Source: Prostheceraeus crozeri
Lineage: Eukaryota > Platyhelminthes > Polycladida > Euryleptidae
Direction: 5' to 3'
NCBI GenBank assembly: GCA_907163375.1
Contig: CAJQUW010006388.1
Coordinates: 434,001 to 498,000, forward strand
Length of the DNA stretch: 64,000 nt
Made by a program: the position numbers and the translations under genes. Below the pieces are notes generated by a model. The model was not told the DNA's origin. It worked only from the letters and a program-made list of their open reading frames with translations, and made no database searches. Positions within the stretch are counted from its first letter, which is position 1; each line of letters begins with the position of its first letter. Of this stretch, positions 52,990 to 64,000 are shown piece after piece.

Positions 52990-54550
52990 AAAGTAGTCTT
53001 CGCAATGAATACCTGAGATACATCAACGTTATGTTCTAATATTTACATAAATTTTACTTAACTTAACTTCCAAAATATATCCAATTATCAGTTAATAACA
53101 AAGATACTTACAGCTGAGTTTTAGGCTATGTCTTATGTCATGCGTTTTATGTGATAGATATACATGTAGTACGAATGTTGGAATTATTGGCACAGAATGT
53201 CCTTGGCGCGAGACGTCAAAGATGTCAATGATTCCAATATGTGGCATAACCTCCTTCTATGGCTGTAGACTTTCTATGATTAACCTCTGTTAGGGTTAAA
53301 TTCAAATTCTTGGATTATGCATAGATAATTTGAAGCTGATAATGACCTACTAAGTGATAAAAGGAGGTTAGGCCTATGTATCGTTAATTCAGGCAGAATC
53401 TTTATAGGCTACTTAGAAAATCGCGCACTGAAATTTTACTCATTTCCAACGTATAAGAATAGAGACGTAAGCCTACTTTACGACGATTTGACGATGCTTT
53501 AAGTTACACAATGGATTATTTATCAACTTAAGCAATTTCAATGAAAAATGACTTAAATCTTACTTAAATTCAGTCTTAAAATTCTGATAGGTGAACTATC
53601 AACCTATTTAAAGCCTTAATAGCAAAGAAATTTAAACATCAATTCATCTAGCTGATAATCATTCCTTATTAAAACAAGTCAGCTAACTTAAAGAAGGTGT
53701 GGAGAAGTTCCTACCCCAAGAACCGGGTTAAGGAATTACATCGAAAAGAAAGAGACAACAGACAATGGTCTCAAAAGTACCTTTTGATGATGCAAGACTA
53801 TATGTTGCTTTGTCTATGAATAGCTTCAACTTTGGTAAGAAAAAGAAGGATCGATTTTATTCATCTACCTTATGAAATTTGCAACACCGAAAGGAGGATC
53901 ATCATATTCCATAAGGTTAATTGGTTATGAATCTTTGTTTCACTATAAAGATGAGCCTTAAACTCTTAGGATTAATACTGAGTTTGCATCATCAAAGGAA
54001 TATCAAAGCAAAATGAAAAGTGATGATAGTCATTTACTTACCCCTGCTTGTGAGCTTCACTATGCAATCGAGAGCAGACCGTCAATTTGTGACGCTTGAA
54101 TCTTAAGATATCTTTATATTGATGTTTTCTCCAAACTCGACAGTGACTCATGATTATTTCCTAACGAGCTGAGAAAATGTGCGCGCGCACATCAATATCA
54201 TCACCATGTCAAAGATATTTTGTGACTGTTACAGATAGTGGGCGTCGGAGGCGGAAAAAAAGAAGCACTGATTAACTCTCTATGCAACACTGATTGACTC
54301 TGATAAGTTGAGCTACAATTCGACGAACCAACTTGTCGGAAATCTGAATGTTACGTCATCACGTCTTACGTTTATGGAGACTCATGAATTCCTAGATAGT
54401 ATACCCCATGTCTACGAGTCCATGACCGACTTGACTTGCTCTGTATTTTCAAAACATTCTGACAGAAAACTTCAAATGATTCAGTTAACGAATCTAGAAG
54501 ATTAGTTAACATAAGATTCAATTAACGAATCTAGAGATTTCTATCGTATA
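52990..54550. other. 5' region of the 48687-55355 element
   Basis: Upstream of the transposase gene, without a clear further gene. A short frame at 54308-54505 has no recognisable features. Confidence 0.45.
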
Positions 54551-54551
54551 A

Positions 54552-54982
54552 CATGTCCCTTAACCGACGCCATTTATCCCTTAACCGACGGCGTCGGTTA
54601 ATGGACATTTTGTGAATGTTTTGCGATATTGTTGACTGCAAGAGGTGTTTAATTGCTATTCTTTTTGTCTCATTTCGAACACATATTTTATCTCAATCAC
54701 ATAATAAGTGTATATCAATTACAAACTTAGCAGTTAACTCTAAAAATGATTTAACATCGGCGTCGGTTAAGGGACATTTTGTGGTCAAAATCAGAACGAC
54801 AAATGACAAAATCTTCAAAATAGGGAAATTTCCTTTATAGTTTCGGCATTCATATTTTATTATGTTTTCATAACTTATATAGACTACTGTATCATTCCAA
54901 AATACTTCAAAATATCATTTTTCTTTCATTGTTTAATAGCGTCGGTTAAGGGACAAAAAAGGCGTCGGTTAAGGGACATATA
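54552..54982. repeat. Subterminal copies of the gcgtcggttaagggaca unit, dispersed
   Basis: At least six copies: two inverted near 54554 and 54575, then direct ones near 54588, 54762, 54940 and 54962. They pair with the array at 48864-49035. Confidence 0.9.
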
Positions 54983-55326
54983 TTTTCGAGGACATGTATT
55001 TTGTGGTGGCATGCACTAAGTATACAACCGCAATGAACGGAATTTATATTTTCAGAAATATATATTTCTACTGAGTAATATATTAGTAAATTATCAAGCA
55101 GCAAATTTCAACTATCAACCCGTAGAAATTGTCGAAAGATACCCTTGTCGCATTGAAGACACTTGTTTTTGGCATTTTCTTGGATTTTGATCATGTATTA
55201 CTGCTCAAAGAAGTGATAACTGAGAAAAAAGAATATTTGTACCTAAGCAATTAGAACTGATATTAATCAGTGAAAAAAATTTGCAGTCATAATAACATTA
55301 TTTTATATTTGAGCAGCAGAAGACAT

Positions 55327-55355
55327 CAAATCGGGAGTTCTAGCTGAATTCACCC
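55327..55355 (-). repeat. Right terminal inverted repeat of the 48687-55355 element
   Basis: Paired with 48687-48715; followed by the second ctgt. Confidence 0.75.
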
Positions 55356-55359
55356 CTGT

Positions 55360-56327
55360 ACTTCTACTGAGAAACGTATGACAAAGAAGAAATCATTGAG
55401 CAGTAATATCAGCTCCTGATTCTACCGGAGCACGTTTTGGACTATGTGTTCTGAAAACGATTTTCGACCAACATCGGAAGAATACTGCAATTGACAACAA
55501 ATGTCAGTAGCAATGTATTGTTTTCAGCTATTGTTTAAGCGAACTAATTAATTAGATTAATTAATTCAGGTTAAAACAATGGGTATTCCGTGAAACAGTA
55601 TACACTTTCATTTATTATTTAAGCAGCTATCATACTTATGCAAGGAACTATATTTTCGTATATATTCACACCTCAACCATTATAGTGGAAGCACAATTGA
55701 TGATTTTATATTGCCACTGTTAAACGGACATTATTATCATATTGTATAAGCTTCATTAACACTGAGTATTCAAAATTTTCCTATATTATAGAGCACGCTA
55801 CATACTTGAACACTACATCTTAGACAATTTTTCTACGCATATTCAGCGCATAGGTTCCTGTATCTTCGTGTTTAGTAGGCCAGTCTGACACAATAGGAAG
55901 CTACATAACGTGACTATCAATTAACTTCCGCTTTATTTGCAAAAGAAGATTTATAGGCATATTACAAATTAACAAACTAATTTCAATCACTATACTAGAT
56001 ATTATTTAGCAGCATCTTTGGGAGGTTGTTGAAGTGCATTTATTGCACTCATCCAGTTAAGCAGACAATACATTTGCTACTCGCAACTGCTAATTTCGGA
56101 ACTATATATCAGAACGTCACTCATTAGTACAGTTTGATCTAGGTAGTAGGCAAATTAAGAGCATCTTTTTTGAAAGAAAGCATTAATTTTCTGCTAAATT
56201 TTGATTATCTTGAGTGCTTTGAATAAAATTATTCACTGAAATATATAGCAACACATATTATTGCCACTGATATCATCAAATCTGAGCTAGAGTTAGGTTT
56301 ATAAGCTTGTAATATAAAAAAAGCGCA
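55360..56327. other. No gene seen
   Basis: AT-rich sequence between the previous transposon and the CACTA-like gene. It may include the 5' end of the CACTA-like element, but I could not identify its terminus. Confidence 0.5.
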
Positions 56328-58707
56328 TCAATGCCTAGAAAAGGGGATTATTTAAGGTGGTTGAAACCTGCTAGTAATGTTTCCATTCCGAAGTCAACTT
56401 TATTGGCGAATGTCAAAAAGTTTGAATGAAAGTACATGTAACTCCATCAATGATGTATCATACCCAGTCGACGATCAGGAACCAATGGAAGATATCATTT
56501 ATACCGATGATTTAGAATTTGATTTCAGCGTCTAATTATTATCTGATGAATTATCTGATTATCTGATGAAGCCGAACAAATTTTTGATGGAAATGTTTAT
56601 ACGGAACACGTGAATGAAATAGAGGATCATGATGAAACACCGCTGTATGACTCAAGCTACTTGACAATTCGTCAATTCATGCTGCTTTTTCTATCACTGA
56701 TAATCTCATGTAATATGTCATACAAAAGTGCAGAATGAATTTTACAATTCATTTCAATGATTTTGCCTCAGCCTAACAATGTTTTAAAGTCCAAATATTT
56801 TTTGAAAATGCATTTTAGTTCGTCGCCAGAGTTGATGCAGACATTTTTCTGCGAGACATGTAATGAAATATTGGATGACGGGTTGCGTTGCAATAATTGT
56901 CAAAAAGAATATAAAAAAACAGAACTAGAGTCATCAAACCATTGTTTTTTTTATTCCAATATTAGGAAAATTTTAACCGATATAATACACACTTACGACA
57001 GTAAGCTTAGACCAGCAGTTGGATCCACTTTTCAAGAATTGTATGAAAGTTTTCCGTCCTACGTATTAAGCTTAAGTATATTTTCTGACGGCATTTCAAT
57101 ATTTAATTCTAGTAACTCAACGGCATGGCCAATTCTAGCCCTTGTCAATGAACTTCTTTCTCATGCCCAATTTCACAACATCTTCTTAATGGGAATATAC
57201 TATGGTAGTGCAAAGCCTAAATTTGAATTATATTTTAAGCATATATCGACTATTTTGAAAAATCCTTCTAGTGAAGGTATAATGCATGCTGGAAATAAGT
57301 ATGCTATAGTACCTGTCAATGTGGTTGCTGACTCGGTTGACCGATGTCAGCTGCAGAATATTAAGCAATTCAATGGCAATTTTGGTTGTTCATGGTGCAA
57401 ACACCAGGTTACTCGGGTTCCGAAGGGCAACGGATTCACGCAGGTTTATGATTTTATTGACATAAGACTGATAGCACGAACACGACGGCATACTTGCAGA
57501 TGCGCAAATAGCCATTTCGACCAATCAGCCATTTCAAGGTGTTAAGGGAGTCTGTCCTCTAAGTGATTTTCCATTTTTTAATTTAGTGGATGGTTTTAGT
57601 GTAGATTTAATGCATTGTATTGATAGAGGTGTCATGAAATTAATGCTGAACTTATGGCTCAATCCGTCGATTAGCCGAGCAGATCAGTTTACTAATATTT
57701 CGAGATTTCGATCTGAAATTGATCTTAAGCTGAGTCAATTTAGAGTTCCATTGTTTATGAGCAGGCCTCCTCGATCTATAAGAGCCATAGAATTTTGGAA
57801 AGCGCAAGAATTTAATAATTTCTTATTGTTTTATGGTCCTATTGTTTTAGAAATTGTGTTGCCGACAAATGCATATGAACACTTTCTATCACTGAATGAA
57901 ATTATGTATGACATACTTACCTACGAAAGAAACAATGCTGACTTAGAAAAATTGGATGTAGGAATAAATAGATTTGTTTACGATTTTAGAGAAATCTATG
58001 GTATTCAAAATATGAATTACAACGTTCACTTGCTATTGCATATAAGGAAAAATTTGGCTCATTTTGGTCCGCAAGTATTGTACCATATGTATCGATTTGA
58101 GGCATATAATAATGTTTTAACACATCTATTCAATGGTACACAAAGTATATGCAAGCAAATATTACAGCGCTTTAATTTGTTGTGGCACCTCGTGTCTTCA
58201 TCTGATAGAGCTTTTGATGGAATATACAGTCAACTGATGAATTTTGAAAATTTTTTAATTTAAAATGTTGCATCTTGAAAACCACAAGGGATTGTTCCTG
58301 GAGTATCAAAATTGATGAAAATTAGTGAGGAATTGAAAGCATTTTTAAGTAATGTAAGGCACATTGATATTGAAGTTGAAGTCTTCAAATCTATGTGGAT
58401 AAACGGCGTGAAGTTCACCTGCATTAAATTTTGTAGTAGTTCTAGACGATGCAGTTGCTATATATTGGACAATTCTGAAAATTTCATTCACGTTTTGTTC
58501 TTTATTCGCGTAGGAAATGAAGATCACCTCGTAGGAAACCGTTTAGATATCGAGTCCCTTTCAAGAAATATAAAGCGAGTAGTTGCACGTTCTTCCTCAG
58601 AGTTTATGCATGCTCCAGTAAGCCACATATTCAAACAGCTGGTTGTATATGATGATAATGGTCAAGTGAAGTTGATAATTCCTCCTACTTTCAATCCAGC
58701 ATTCTAA
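56328..58707 (+). pseudogene. CACTA/EnSpm-like (TNP2-type) transposase, decayed
   Basis: The gene starts MPRKGDYLRWLKPAS near 56328. The open piece from 56757 holds FFCETCNEIL...CNNCQK (zinc finger), FSDGISIFNSSNSTAWPILA (first core block), GIYYGSAKPKF and LQNIKQFNGNFGCSWCKH. A one-base loss near 57493 shifts the frame. The piece from 57586 holds MDGFSVDLMHCIDRGVMKL, RSIRAIEFWKAQEFNNFLLF and MNYNVHLLLHIRKNLAHFGP, the typical TNP2 order. Two stops near 58261-58278 precede the C-terminal part. Several breaks make it non-functional. The ends of the element were not found. Confidence 0.8.
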
Positions 58708-59180
58708 AAGTCAGTAGAATTACCACACTGCAAAACTGCTTGGTTGCAGGCCCAAACATTTGGCATTTATCAGGCTCTTTCCACACAAGGAAGGATCTTT
58801 GGGAATGGATACGTGATCAACACCAGGGGCTAGCGTCACGAAGCCTCCGTTAAATCCGTTCTACGGGAGGGCTTAACGGTGGCCATAAACGGAGCAGCCG
58901 TAATGAGGGTCACAAAAGCTCCGTTTACTTGACGTTCCGTTAAACTAACGGACAGTTATTCGGATGACATGGTCAGTCGAAGGTCAGATGAAAAACGTCA
59001 TAAGTCACATGATTTTCATCGTCATGCATCGTCACTGTCGCATCATCACAGCTTTGCCACTACGATTATCCAACCAAATCTTACCGCGCATGTCATGTGG
59101 TGCATGTGCTTACGTGCTGACTGCCTGGCGAGAACGCTCCACAGCAGACCGAAAGCAAGACCGAAGACGTTTGACGAAGA

Positions 59181-59373
59181 CATGGCTGCCGCTGGCAAAA
59201 AAAAGCGAACTAGGAAGCAACCGTTTTCACAGAATGAAATCAAGGTGCTGGTGGAGGAATTTATACACCACAATGCCCTACTTACTGCGGCTCACACAAA
59301 TGAGGTGACCAACCGAATGACGAGCACCAATGCCATGAATCATTCGTGTGACTGGAGTTATCAAGACATTTGA
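59181..59373 (+). pseudogene. Myb/SANT-like DNA-binding protein of the Harbinger element, truncated
   Basis: From the ATG at 59181 the frame reads MAAAGKKKRTRKQPFSQNEI then KVLVEEFIHHNALLTAA, the first helices of the Myb/SANT-like domain carried by Harbinger second proteins. It loses similarity after about 45 residues. In intact elements this protein brings the transposase to the DNA ends. Confidence 0.65.
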
Positions 59374-59723
59374 TAGCCTTTCTGCATACATGTACATGTA
59401 ACTTGCACCTTTCTTCTTTCGAAATAAATTTGTTTATTGGAATTATCATTTTTTCTAAATTGTTATCTTTGGTATTAGTGGATTGGGTTAGATACATTAT
59501 AGCCTACATGTATAATAATCCAATGTTTTGCAAACAGTGGATTTGCACTTACCAGACATCATTATAGTCGTAGAGAATGTTCGATATTTTTTATTTGCCA
59601 GATAGATTTTCTAACTCTTTCTATGCACATGCATGCAGATACGGGTATGTAGATGTAGGACTGTATATGCATGTACAAGCGTATACATGCACAACGTACA
59701 TGCCATATCATTTTTCAAAGAAA

Positions 59724-59912
59724 TCAAACAAAAAAACAATAGACAAAACAATTTCGATATTCCTCACACAGTTCGTATACGATGGACTTTGGAAATCTAT
59801 ATCTCTCAAAAAATTCCACGTCTCCTAATTCTGCCAAGGGATTTATTCTGTCACGATAAACACGCCTTTCCTCAAAATAATAATCATCGAAATCCAGCCG
59901 CCACAGATGCAT
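59724..59912 (-). pseudogene. HARBI1-type transposase, N-terminal remnant
   Basis: RRVYRDRINPLAELGDVEFF followed by ERYRFPKSIVYELCEEY matches the conserved N-terminus of PIF/Harbinger transposases (R-x-x-R-x-NPL ... RFRFxK). The catalytic DDE part is absent because of the internal deletion. Confidence 0.7.
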
Positions 59913-60206
59913 GGTCTCTGAGAATGAACTATTGCTTGTCGATATTGTATAGTGTCGAATATTGTCGATATCATTGTAAATCAGCAGCCAATAGATATAA
60001 GATCTCGCTAACGGAGGTCTTAAAGACGCCCCTCACCTCCGTTAGCGATTTTCTAAACGGCGCGACAAACGGCGGCTTAACGCTTCTTCCTGACGCACGG
60101 ATTATTTTAAGTAAACGAGCCGTTATGAAACGGAAGCTTCGTGACGCTCGAGGCTTCCTTTAATTGCTCCGTTATCGCTAACGGCTCTTCGTGATGCTAG
60201 CCCCAG

Positions 60207-61560
60207 GTCCGGTACTGGTGGAACCGGTGGTATCTCATCTCAGAGGTGCCTGTTACGACAGTCCAACAAAGGCATCATCCATCTTATCCTTCTTGAAAGT
60301 CGAGGATTTGGTTGATAAGGTCGACAGGGAAGCTATTATTATCTCTTTTGAGTGCAAAGAAGTGCATGTAGATCTCTTAAAAGTTTCTTCCATTTTCGCT
60401 GATTATTAACAGTATGTTGCCGAAGCCAATTCGTAGTAAAAGTCTGCTACATGTTTTCTTCAAATACAACATCCCTATTGGTCGGAAGCTCTTCAATTAC
60501 AACCAGATCTTAAATAATACTTCTATAGATGAAATGAGAGAATTTATTAACAAGCCCTGTATTTGTTCTAATTCTATCTTTTGCTACAAGCCCGCTTTAC
60601 ACGTGGTTACTGGTGACTTGAGTATTATATCCAACTCGAAACTCAGGGATTTGATGGCAAAGGGCACCAATTATAGAGAGCCTATTCACAAGTCTTGGAA
60701 TTTTGTTAGAGTCAGCGTTAAAAATGCATTAGTTACCATTATTGAAAAGTCCTGTAGAAAATATGCCCTTAAGAATTTTGACTTCTAGGATTGGTCTGAG
60801 GTTGTCCTTAAGATAATTAAAAATCGCATCTACTTCCTAAGTACCAACTTTCCATCTCTGCATTCGCATGAGGTTTTAAGATCTAGGGAGTGTAGAAACT
60901 TTATTTCAAGCTTTCAGAAGAATTACGTCATTACTCCGGCTGATAAGGCCGCCAACAATTTTGTCATAGAGTGTAAGAAGTATTACCTCATTGTCCTCTT
61001 GAACGAACTAGGCTTTGACCTTAGCAGTTTCAATGCTGTTGTTAATCAGACTTACGCACCGATCATTTCTTCCGTTGATGACACAATTGCCGAACATTGC
61101 ACCGCCCTCAAGGATTCCTTTGGCATAACGGTTAAAGATAAGTTTATGGTTTTACCTAAACTTTTCTGGATACCAAAATTGCACAAGAATCGGTATAAGA
61201 GCAGATTCAAAGATGGTGCCAGGAACAGCACTTCCAAAGATTTGGCCATACGTGTGAACTAAGGTTCTCAAATTTACTTGTTGCTGCCTTTCCATCAAGC
61301 ATAATTCGGGTGTGAACGCCTTCTGGAGCATTAACTATTCTGCGGAATTTCTAGACAGAATGTCGGGTTTGAATTGCCACTCCTTACAAGCTTATGATTT
61401 CTCCACACTCTATACGAACCTTAATTTAGACCAGGTTAAGGACTCCTTGAAAGACTTATGTGAGTTAATTGTTAGAAGTTCCAAGAGCTTCATTTGCATT
61501 GGCTATTATAGAACCTTCTTCTCGAATAAAAAATACAGAGGATATCACTGCTGATCCAAA
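60207..61560 (+). mobile_element. Penelope-like retroelement, 5' half of the reverse transcriptase, decayed
   Basis: The order of blocks is FRNPL-less N-part (SIFCYKPALHVVTGDLSII), YVITPADKAANNFVIECKKY, LNELGFDLSSF, VLPKLFWIPKLHKNRYKSRF and SLQAYDFSTLYTNL (motif A Asp). These are typical of Penelope-like reverse transcriptases. Stops and frame changes interrupt it. It ends before the DD box, and no GIY-YIG domain follows. It might descend from the same family as the fragment at 40004. Confidence 0.75.
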
Positions 61561-61957
61561 ACCTAATACCTCAATGCTATTAGGGGCTGGCCAAGCGGTA
61601 GCGGAATTTCGTTTTCACGATATTAGTAATAAAAGTAGCTGGCTAAATTCAAACTTTGATTAATCAATTTCAAATAATGTGCTGTAAACCGGTCCCAATT
61701 ATTTTGACTGTGTCGTGTCTTAATTCGAGTATGCACACACTGGCTGGTTTTAACCGGCAGTTAATCTCACGAAGCCCAGCGTGCTTTGCATGAGCTCAAT
61801 GATTGATTGATGACGTCAGTGATTCAAATGATGAAAAAGCTTCGGTGCCATAAGTTTTTCACCAAGTTTCATATTATGAACTCTGATCACATTAATATTT
61901 CCAAATAACAACTTGTTTCGAAGCACCCCAACAAATACCTTTAAATCTTTCACAGCG
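61561..61957. other. No gene seen
   Basis: Contains ggctggccaagcggtagcgg (61587-61606), which resembles a tRNA A box without a matching B box. Nothing else is supportable. Confidence 0.4.
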
Positions 61958-62160
61958 ATGAAATACGTTATTATTGAATGGAGGGAACTGAGAGACGACT
62001 ACGTCTCTCAGATGTCAATAGAACCCGAGAGTTCCGTACGGGATCCCCGCCTTTTAGCAAACCACGATATTTGGGGTTCCATTAAATGGACCGGGTGCCA
62101 ATTAAAGGAACCTGCGCGTGGATGGGAGGTCCATCCTGGTCGCGTGCGTGAAATACATGG
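61958..62160 (+). CDS. Possible first exon of an unrecognised gene
   Basis: An ATG opens MKYVIIEWRELRDDYVSQMS and later GSIKWTGCQLKEPARGWEVH. It ends at ACATG|GTGAGA, a good donor. The opening resembles the V-x-V-E-W start of small chromo/Tudor-like or BEN-associated proteins, but the match is too short to name. No second exon was identified. Confidence 0.35.
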
Positions 62161-62394
62161 TGAGAAATTGTTTAATGTTACATTTTAAATTGTCGCTACT
62201 AATTCGTTCTCATGTCTCAAGAAGATTCCTTCTAACAAATTCAGTTTCACTCTTTTTCGTTCTCTAAATGGCTTATACCGAGTAGCCTAGAAGTAACCGA
62301 ACCCTCAGAGGGAGATAAATACCACCCTCAGGTGATAGCTGCCGCCCCTAGGAGATGACAAATGTCGCCGCATGACATAGATACAGCGGTGTAC

Positions 62395-62480
62395 CGTCAG
62401 CGTGGCCTAGTGAAGAAGGTGAGAGCTCGTCTCCACCGCGAACTTCGGTTCGATTTCTCGGTCATGCGAGCGCGGTCGAG
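62395..62480 (+). mobile_element. tRNA-derived SINE head
   Basis: gtggcctagtgaagaagg fits an RNA polymerase III A box, and ggttcgatttc (62448-62458) fits a B box at the normal spacing of about 35 bp. The region is GC-richer than its surroundings and lacks a full tRNA fold, as expected for a SINE rather than a tRNA gene. The 3' limit is unknown. Confidence 0.55.
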
Positions 62481-62894
62481 GAATCAAGGTTGTTGGTGTC
62501 TTTCTTAATAGTTGTCATTCTCTTCAGATAATCAATGTGCGACAGACTTTTGTCAATGTTACCCAGCTGGTCATAATACAGTTTATCAATGTATCTTTGA
62601 AATATACCCAAACGTGAATTGCATTATTACCTAATTTGGATAATTGCCCCCAAAATTCAACAATTTTTTTTGAAAAATATCAAGATGGCTTCAACTTGAT
62701 GATGCATCTCATATAACTCCCCACTGCGTGACTAACTTTAAAGATAGTCCCCACCGTCAAGGTGTCTCATTCGTTCATTCCCGACACGTGGTCCTATTTG
62801 TAATGGAAGTTTATCTTCAATGCTAGGTAATATAGCATATATTGCATGCATATTTTACTGCGCACACGCACACTGCAAAGCGCTCAATACCAAT

Positions 62895-62978
62895 CACATA
62901 CGAAGGATGCATACCAAAATATTTTTTGGTATATTTCTGTATTCTCTTGGTATATATTTGCATCCTTTTCGTATGCTT
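62895..62978. repeat. Imperfect palindrome, MITE-like
   Basis: catacgaaggatgcatacca on the left pairs with the complement of tggtatatatttgcatcc...cgtatg on the right, across a short loop. Size and shape suit a small MITE or a strong hairpin. Confidence 0.5.
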
Positions 62979-63025
62979 TTTCAAATGTGCTATGCTTTAC
63001 ATACTAAAGCCATACCAGCACAATG

Positions 63026-64000
63026 TTAACCCTTCTACTGCGCACATAGAGACAAAATGTCTCGAGTTTTCATATTTTGTTCATAACTTTTTAAAAACTT
63101 TCTCAAATTATTTCATTTTTGGTGACTTTTCCTTTCTAAATGTTGGTCACAAGCTGACAAAAGAAAAATTCGCTAAGTGCACTCTGATTCGCTGTGCGCA
63201 CGCTTGAACAAAGACATGGACAGTCAATCACATCACACTGCAGGAATGTAACTCACGCAGGCGACAATTTAGCGCACAGCCTTGTATCTTGCGTCGTGTC
63301 ATTTTCTGTTGCTAGCGCGAGCATTGTAGTTGCAATGGCTTCATCATCAAGACCCCGAAGACAAGCTGCACCCACAGTATTTCAACTGGTAGAACATCTG
63401 ATTCAAGAAGAGAGAGAAGAAGAAATGGATGAGAGTAGAGATGAAGAAGATCAGGTAGAACACGCCACAGAGGAATCCAGTAATGAAGAAGACAGTGAGA
63501 GCGACGACGATGGAGACGATGCCGAGGAGGCTTTATCACGACAAGGGCGTCTTCGAGGAAGGAATGGTTTCTTATGGAATCGCGATCCTCCAAGTCAACG
63601 TGGACGCTTTCGTCGAGAAAACGTGCTTCGCACAGCGGGTGGTCCGACGTCAATTACGCGAGTCGACTCCATTAGAGAAACTTTCCAGCTTTTCGTTCAA
63701 GATGAATTGCTCAACAAGGTGATAGATTACACGAATAGACATGCTAATCAGTTTATTGAAGATTCTGATGAGGACAGTTGGTATGCAAGAAGATGGAGGG
63801 ACTTAGACATCGAAGAATTCAAGGCTTTCATTGGTTGTCTAATTTATATTGGAATCCACAAATCTGGAAACGAAAGCTATGAAGAGCTCTGGTCAGAAGA
63901 CGATGGTCGTCCAAAACTACGCGCCACAATGTCTCTCAACAGGTTCAAAGTTATTTTGAAGTTTTTGCGTTTTGACGACAAAAATACTCGGGAGGATCGA
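63026..64000 (+). mobile_element. piggyBac-like transposon, 5' part, runs off the window
   Basis: TTAA (63026-63029) is followed by CCCTTCTACTGCGCAC, the classic start of piggyBac ends at a TTAA target. A piggyBac-type transposase begins 306 bp later. The right end lies outside the window. Confidence 0.85.
63335..64000 (+). CDS. piggyBac-like transposase, N-terminal 222 residues, cut by the window edge
   Basis: The ATG at 63335 opens a frame with no stop to 64000. The first 80 residues are acidic (EEREEEMDESRDEEDQ, SDDDGDDAEE), as in many piggyBac proteins. Then come SIRETFQLFVQDELLNKVID, LDIEEFKAFIGCLIYIGIHK, YEELWSED and RFKVILKFLRFDD, the conserved N-terminal core of the family before the first catalytic Asp. 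The open frame and TTAA end suggest a fairly intact copy. Confidence 0.9.
   Translation, partial: MASSSRPRRQAAPTVFQLVEHLIQEEREEEMDESRDEEDQVEHATEESSNEEDSESDDDGDDAEEALSRQGRLRGRNGFLWNRDPPSQRGRFRRENVLRTAGGPTSITRVDSIRETFQLFVQDELLNKVIDYTNRHANQFIEDSDEDSWYARRWRDLDIEEFKAFIGCLIYIGIHKSGNESYEELWSEDDGRPKLRATMSLNRFKVILKFLRFDDKNTREDR

Larger units (their letters stand above)
48687..55355 (-). mobile_element. DDE-like DNA transposon, 6.7 kb, 4-bp target duplication
   Basis: Terminal inverted repeats start GGGTGAATTCAGC (48687) and match the complement of the right end (to 55355) at about 24 of 29 positions. The flanks are ctgt on both sides (48683-48686 and 55356-55359), a 4-bp target duplication. Inside both ends, arrays of gcgtcggttaagggaca form subterminal repeats. 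A five-exon gene lies between. A 4-bp duplication and a D-D-D core recall the Sola superfamily, but I cannot confirm that. Confidence 0.8.
58827..60203. mobile_element. PIF/Harbinger-like element, internally deleted, 1.4 kb
   Basis: Inverted ends GGGCTAGCGTCACGAAG (left) and GGGCTAGCATCACGAAG (right, complement) are flanked by the 3-bp duplication CAG (58824-58826 and 60204-60206). Many short inverted taacgg/ccgtta motifs lie inside both ends. It keeps a Myb/SANT-like gene on the plus strand and the N-terminus of a HARBI1-type transposase on the minus strand, so it is a deleted, non-autonomous copy. Confidence 0.85.

Noticed and set aside
40004-61560. The two Penelope-like fragments as halves of one split element
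   Set aside because: They lie 19 kb apart with other complete elements and unrelated sequence between, and no matching junctions were seen. They may simply be two separate truncated copies.
62395-62480. A functional tRNA gene
   Set aside because: A and B boxes are present but no complete cloverleaf or anticodon arm could be drawn; a SINE head fits better.

Overview
This is animal nuclear DNA: GT-AG introns, AATAAA signals next to stop codons, AT-rich intergenic sequence, large satellites and many transposon families. No bacterial operon, CRISPR array or rRNA is visible. The mixture (Polinton, Penelope-like, Tc1, CACTA-like, PIF/Harbinger and piggyBac elements, plus DUF7869-type genes) suits a marine invertebrate genome. 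The species cannot be fixed from the window. No complete ordinary host gene is certain; most of the window is nested mobile DNA.

Layout. 1-3592 is a 125-bp satellite that stops about 70 bp before the splice acceptor of a DUF7869-type exon fragment (3662-3993). An intact Tc1-like DD34E transposon follows (4010-5653). Region 5654-8577 holds scattered minus-strand coding-like blocks with two tandem-repeat arrays between them. From 9769 to 40003 lies a candidate DUF7869 DNA transposon whose single large intron carries a 24.4-kb Polinton/Maverick (10927-35322) with long terminal inverted repeats and a 6-bp target duplication (agagcc). A Penelope-like 3' fragment with a GIY-YIG domain follows (40004-41510). 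Next are a second, decayed DUF7869 transposon (44619-48226), a third DDE-like transposon with a five-exon gene and a 4-bp target duplication (48687-55355), a decayed CACTA-like transposase (56328-58707), a small PIF/Harbinger element (58827-60203, target duplication CAG), a 5' Penelope-like fragment (60207-61560), a tRNA-like SINE head (about 62395-62480) and the start of a piggyBac element (63026 to beyond the window).

The Polinton. On the plus strand it carries replication/accessory genes, a packaging ATPase, an integrase with chromodomain, a basic core protein, a double-jelly-roll-type major capsid protein and an adenain-like protease. A minus-strand pair follows, then two paralogous penton-like genes, then PolB on the minus strand. 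Its last 6 kb is an accessory region. It looks nearly whole and young, with near-identical terminal repeats, but has about two visible breaks plus some decayed accessory copies, so it is treated as a fossil.

The most unusual content is a 181-residue two-repeat TATA-binding-protein-like gene (20391-20936, minus). It overlaps a PC4-like gene in another frame. The same element has strong TATATAA boxes in front of several of its genes. Together these suggest a virus-like element that brought its own transcription-initiation factors. Other notable points are an accessory-gene region built as cassettes separated by a 140-bp direct repeat, a free-standing copy of the PolB N-terminal domain, and near-homologous 67-nt introns placed directly after the ATG of two divergent genes. 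A further theme is that three transposons here encode proteins sharing one D-D-D-like architecture, which ties DUF7869-type proteins to transposases.
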